Below are positions 61,141-64,000 of a stretch of DNA of 64,000 bases, in pieces. Both the position numbers and the translations under genes were made by a program. Source of the stretch: Fen-1273 sp963748405 (GTDB taxonomy: Bacteria > Bacteroidota > Ignavibacteria > UBA10030 > UBA6906); contig CAVVIT010000006.1 of assembly GCA_963748405.1 (NCBI GenBank), forward strand, positions 779,343 through 843,342, written 5' to 3'. Every line of letters begins with the position of its first letter. Position 1 is the stretch's first letter. The notes under the pieces were generated by a model. That model did no database searches and was not told where the DNA came from. It saw nothing but the letters and a program-made list of their open reading frames with translations.

Positions 61141-64000
61141 TCCGCAGACTGCTCGACTACTCGCTGAGCCAGCCCCTCGTCACGCTTGTCCTTGCGCTGA
61201 GCATCATTGCCGCGGGGATTTGGTCCTGGAGCGAGCTGATGAAAGTCGCCTACCCGGACGTCGGCGACACACAGGTCACCGTGATCACCATGTTTCCGGG
61301 TCGTGCCGCCGAGGAGGTAGAGCAGCAGATCACGTTGCCCATCGAACGCGAACTGAACGCCGTCCCGCGCGTGATCACCCGGCGATCCAAGACGATCTTC
61401 GGCCTTTCGGTCATCATGCTCACATTCGAAGACGGCGTCGACGACTATTTCGCCCGTCAGCGCGTCCTTGAGAAGCTCAACGACGTCGTCCTCCCTGACG
61501 GCGTGCAGCCCCAACTCGGGCCCCTGACCGGACCGGTCGACGAGGTCTTCAGGTACGTCATTGAAGCGACCGAATCGTACACGCCGATGGACGTCCGCAC
61601 GCTGCAGGACTGGGTCGTCATCCCCCGCATGCTGCAAGTGCCGGGCGTCGCCGACGTCATCAACTTCGGCGGTCTCGTAAAACAGTATCACGTCATCACC
61701 AATCCCCAGAAACTGATCCGCTACAACCTCACGCTCCAAAACGTCATCGACGCCATCACCGCGAACAACCTCAACACCGGCGGGAACGTGATCGAGCGCG
61801 GGGACCAGGGTTTCGTCGTTCGCGGCATCGGAGCGATTCATTCCAAAGAGGGAATCGAGAGGATCCCGGTGACCACTGCGGGGGGTGTCCCCGTGCAGAT
61901 CCGGAACCTCGCGACGGTGGAAGAATCTCCCCTGCCGCCCACCGGCATCCTCGGCTACACGCTGCGGGTGGGTGACACCTCGCTCGTCGACGTCAATTCG
62001 AGCGTCCAGGGGCTCGTTGCCATGAGGAGGGGGAGAATCCTTCAGAGGTTGTGGAAGCCCTGAAGGAACGGGTGAAAGAAATCAACGACAACGATCTTCC
62101 CGACGGTGTGCGTCTCAGGGTCACGTACGACAGGAGCCAGCTCGTTCACTACACCATTGACACCGTCTCCCACACGCTCCTGGAGGGCATCACCATCGTC
62201 CTCGTCGTGCTGCTGTTCTTCATGGGAAGCTTCCGGGCGGCGCTCGTCGTGGCGACGACGATACCCGTGTCGATGCTCTTCGCGTTCTGTCTCATGAAAC
62301 TCACCAACATCCCTGCAAGCCTGCTCTCGCTGGGTGCGGTGGATTTCGGGATCATCGTCGACGGCGCGGTGGTGATGGTGGAGAACATCATGAGGCGGTA
62401 CCGCGACGTGACCCCCGAGGAACAGAAGCTCGGGATCAACCGCTTCACGCTGAATTCAGCACAGGAGGTGGGACGGGAGATCTTCTTCTCGATCACGATC
62501 ATCATACTCGCCTACCTGCCGATCTTTTCGTTTCAGCGGGTGGAAGGCAAGCTGTTCTCCCCCATGGCCTACACGCTGGCATTTGCGATCACGGGTTCCC
62601 TCCTGCTCGCGCTCACGGTCATACCTGTGCTGATGAGTTTCATGTACCGGAAGCACTTCAGCGCGCCGGGGTCAGTGGCCCTTGAATGGAATAATCCCGT
62701 CTATACCTGGATCGAAAGGCGGTACGATCGCACCATCCTCGTCCTGACCCGGCACGCCGGCTGGACGGTCGCCGTTTCATTTGCGGTCGTCACCCTCGTC
62801 TCGGTCATCGGGTTCAGAAGCATCGGGACCGAATTCCTCCCGGAGCTCGATGAAGGGTCGTTCAACATCCGCTGCTTCTTTCCCGTGGGAATATCGCTCA
62901 ATGCGGCGAAGCACTACTGCCCTGTGATCCGGCGGGTGATTAGCGTACACCAGCCCGTGAACGTGGTCCTCACGCAGCTCGGCCGCAACGACGACGGCAC
63001 GGACCCCTACGGCCCCAACCGGCTCGAGATATTCGTCGGGTTGAAAGACTATGCCACGTGGGCGAAGGGGATAACAAAAGAGCAGCTTCTCACACAGATC
63101 AAGACCGAGCTGGAGGGAGCGGTTCCGGGAGCACTTTTTTCCTTCTCGCAGCCGATCCTCGACAATGTCACGGAGGCGGTCACGGGAAGCGTGGCCGACC
63201 TTGCGGTGTTGATCAACGGTAGCGACCTCGACCTGATGCGCAACAAGGCAGACAGCATCCTGACGATCATCCGGACCATCCCGGGTGCCTCGGAATCGGG
63301 GATCGAGCAGGAGGGGAATCAGGCCCAGCTCACCGTCGACATCGACCTCGACGCGGCAGCCAGGTTCGGCGTGAATGTCGTGGACGTCCAGAGGATGATC
63401 GAAGCCGCGATCGGCGGCAAACCGGTCAGCAAGCTTTACGAGGGGGAACGGCGATTCGATATCGTCGTCCGCTACTCCCCCGAATACCGGTCTTCCATCG
63501 ACGCCGTCAGGTCGCTTCTTGTGTTCTCTCCACTCAGGGGACGGATACCCCTCTCGCAGCTCGCGTCGATACGGCTGGTGGACGGGGCCACCGTCATACA
63601 ACGCGAGGAAGGAAAACGGCAGATTTCCGTCCGCACGAACATCCGGGGACGGGACCAGGGGAGCTTTGTGGCCGAAGCACAGGAGAAAGTCAACCGGGCA
63701 ATCACACTTCCGCGCGGATATTCGCTTTCGTGGGGAGGCCAGTTCGAGAACCTCTCCCGGGCCGCCCGGCGACTGGCGATCGTGATCCCTCTGACGATCG
63801 GCATCATCTTTCTGATTCTCTTCGCCCTTTTCAGGGACGTCCGCCGGGTCGCGATCGCGATGTCGAGCATCCCCTTCGCCCTCATCGGCGGGATTCTCGC
63901 CCTCCTTCTCAGGGGATACAGCTTCAACGTCTCGGCGGGGGTCGGATTCATTTCATTATTTGGTGTGTCCATCATTGCGGGTGTTCTTTTCGTCTCGAGG
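61137..64000 (+). CDS. Second HME-type RND pump, frameshifted and cut by the window end
   Basis: This CzcA/CusA-like pump is a close relative of the one at 52174. It reads KVAYPDVGDTQVTV and FPGRAAEEVEQQITLPIE, then SVQGLVAMRRG, where the frame breaks at the five-G run 62029-62033. One extra G restores GENPSEVVEALKERVKEIND and the following helices, including DFGIIVDGAVVMVEN. The protein continues to the window edge with no stop. No channel or adaptor gene is next to it inside the window, so it may share those at 49312-51580 or have its own further on. Two other genes here have the same kind of defect. Confidence 0.9.

Overview
Organism. The window is GC-rich, tightly packed and full of four-base stop/start overlaps (ATGA or GTGA), so most genes sit in translationally coupled runs. 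Several families point to the Bacteroidota/Chlorobiota/Ignavibacteria (FCB) branch: a DUF5723-like barrel protein, two DUF2279-type outer-membrane-associated proteins, a DUF5683-like protein, an SDR-type mannonate oxidoreductase of the Bacteroides kind, and one sequence matching the Bacteroidota promoter element TAnnTTTG. The affiliation is an inference; there is no rRNA or other definitive marker here. I saw no tRNA, rRNA, insertion sequence, integrase or CRISPR array.

Layout. (1) 34-12994, minus strand: a near-complete heme operon, hemX-hemA-hemC-hemD-hemE-(hybrid histidine kinase)-hemH-hemG/Y-hemB-hemL, followed by a PEBP-family gene. No coproporphyrinogen oxidase is present. (2) 13102-14225: a CPXCG small protein and an ECF sigma/zinc anti-sigma pair. 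(3) 14236-24997: an amino-acid permease, a flavin oxidoreductase, an S9 peptidase and envelope proteins. (4) 25099-34898, plus strand: a response regulator with a strong terminator, then a run of seven genes: glycyl radical enzyme (GRE) activase, GRE with an unusual Cys motif, UroD-fold methyltransferase-like protein, ABC sugar importer without an ATPase, and a PfkB-kinase/HAD-phosphatase fusion. (5) 34895-39620, minus strand: uxaC, SDR mannonate oxidoreductase, a LarA nickel-pincer epimerase homologue and a KDG-kinase-like gene. (6) 39869-48711: GH78 alpha-L-rhamnosidase, a second ATPase-less ABC importer and a heparinase II/III-type lyase. (7) 48794-64000: an HME-type RND metal-efflux cluster (TolC-like, adaptor, pump), envelope proteins, a DUF190 gene, a sensor kinase, then a second DUF190 gene coupled to a second RND pump that runs off the window.

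How the genes may work together. Regions 4-6 read as a carbohydrate island for a rhamnose- and uronate-containing glycan: lyase and rhamnosidase release oligomers, two importers bring them in, and UxaC plus SDR take glucuronate to mannonate. The LarA homologue may epimerise the aldonate at C2. The GRE operon is the best candidate for an undescribed pathway, because its GCHWC active-site segment lacks the Cys-x-Glu pattern of GRE dehydratases and its partners do not match a GRE operon I recognise.

Sequence quality. Three otherwise intact genes (hemE, larA, second RND pump) are each broken by exactly one missing base in a G/C homopolymer. A systematic assembly or basecalling error is the simplest explanation, so all three are annotated as frameshifted CDSs rather than as pseudogenes.
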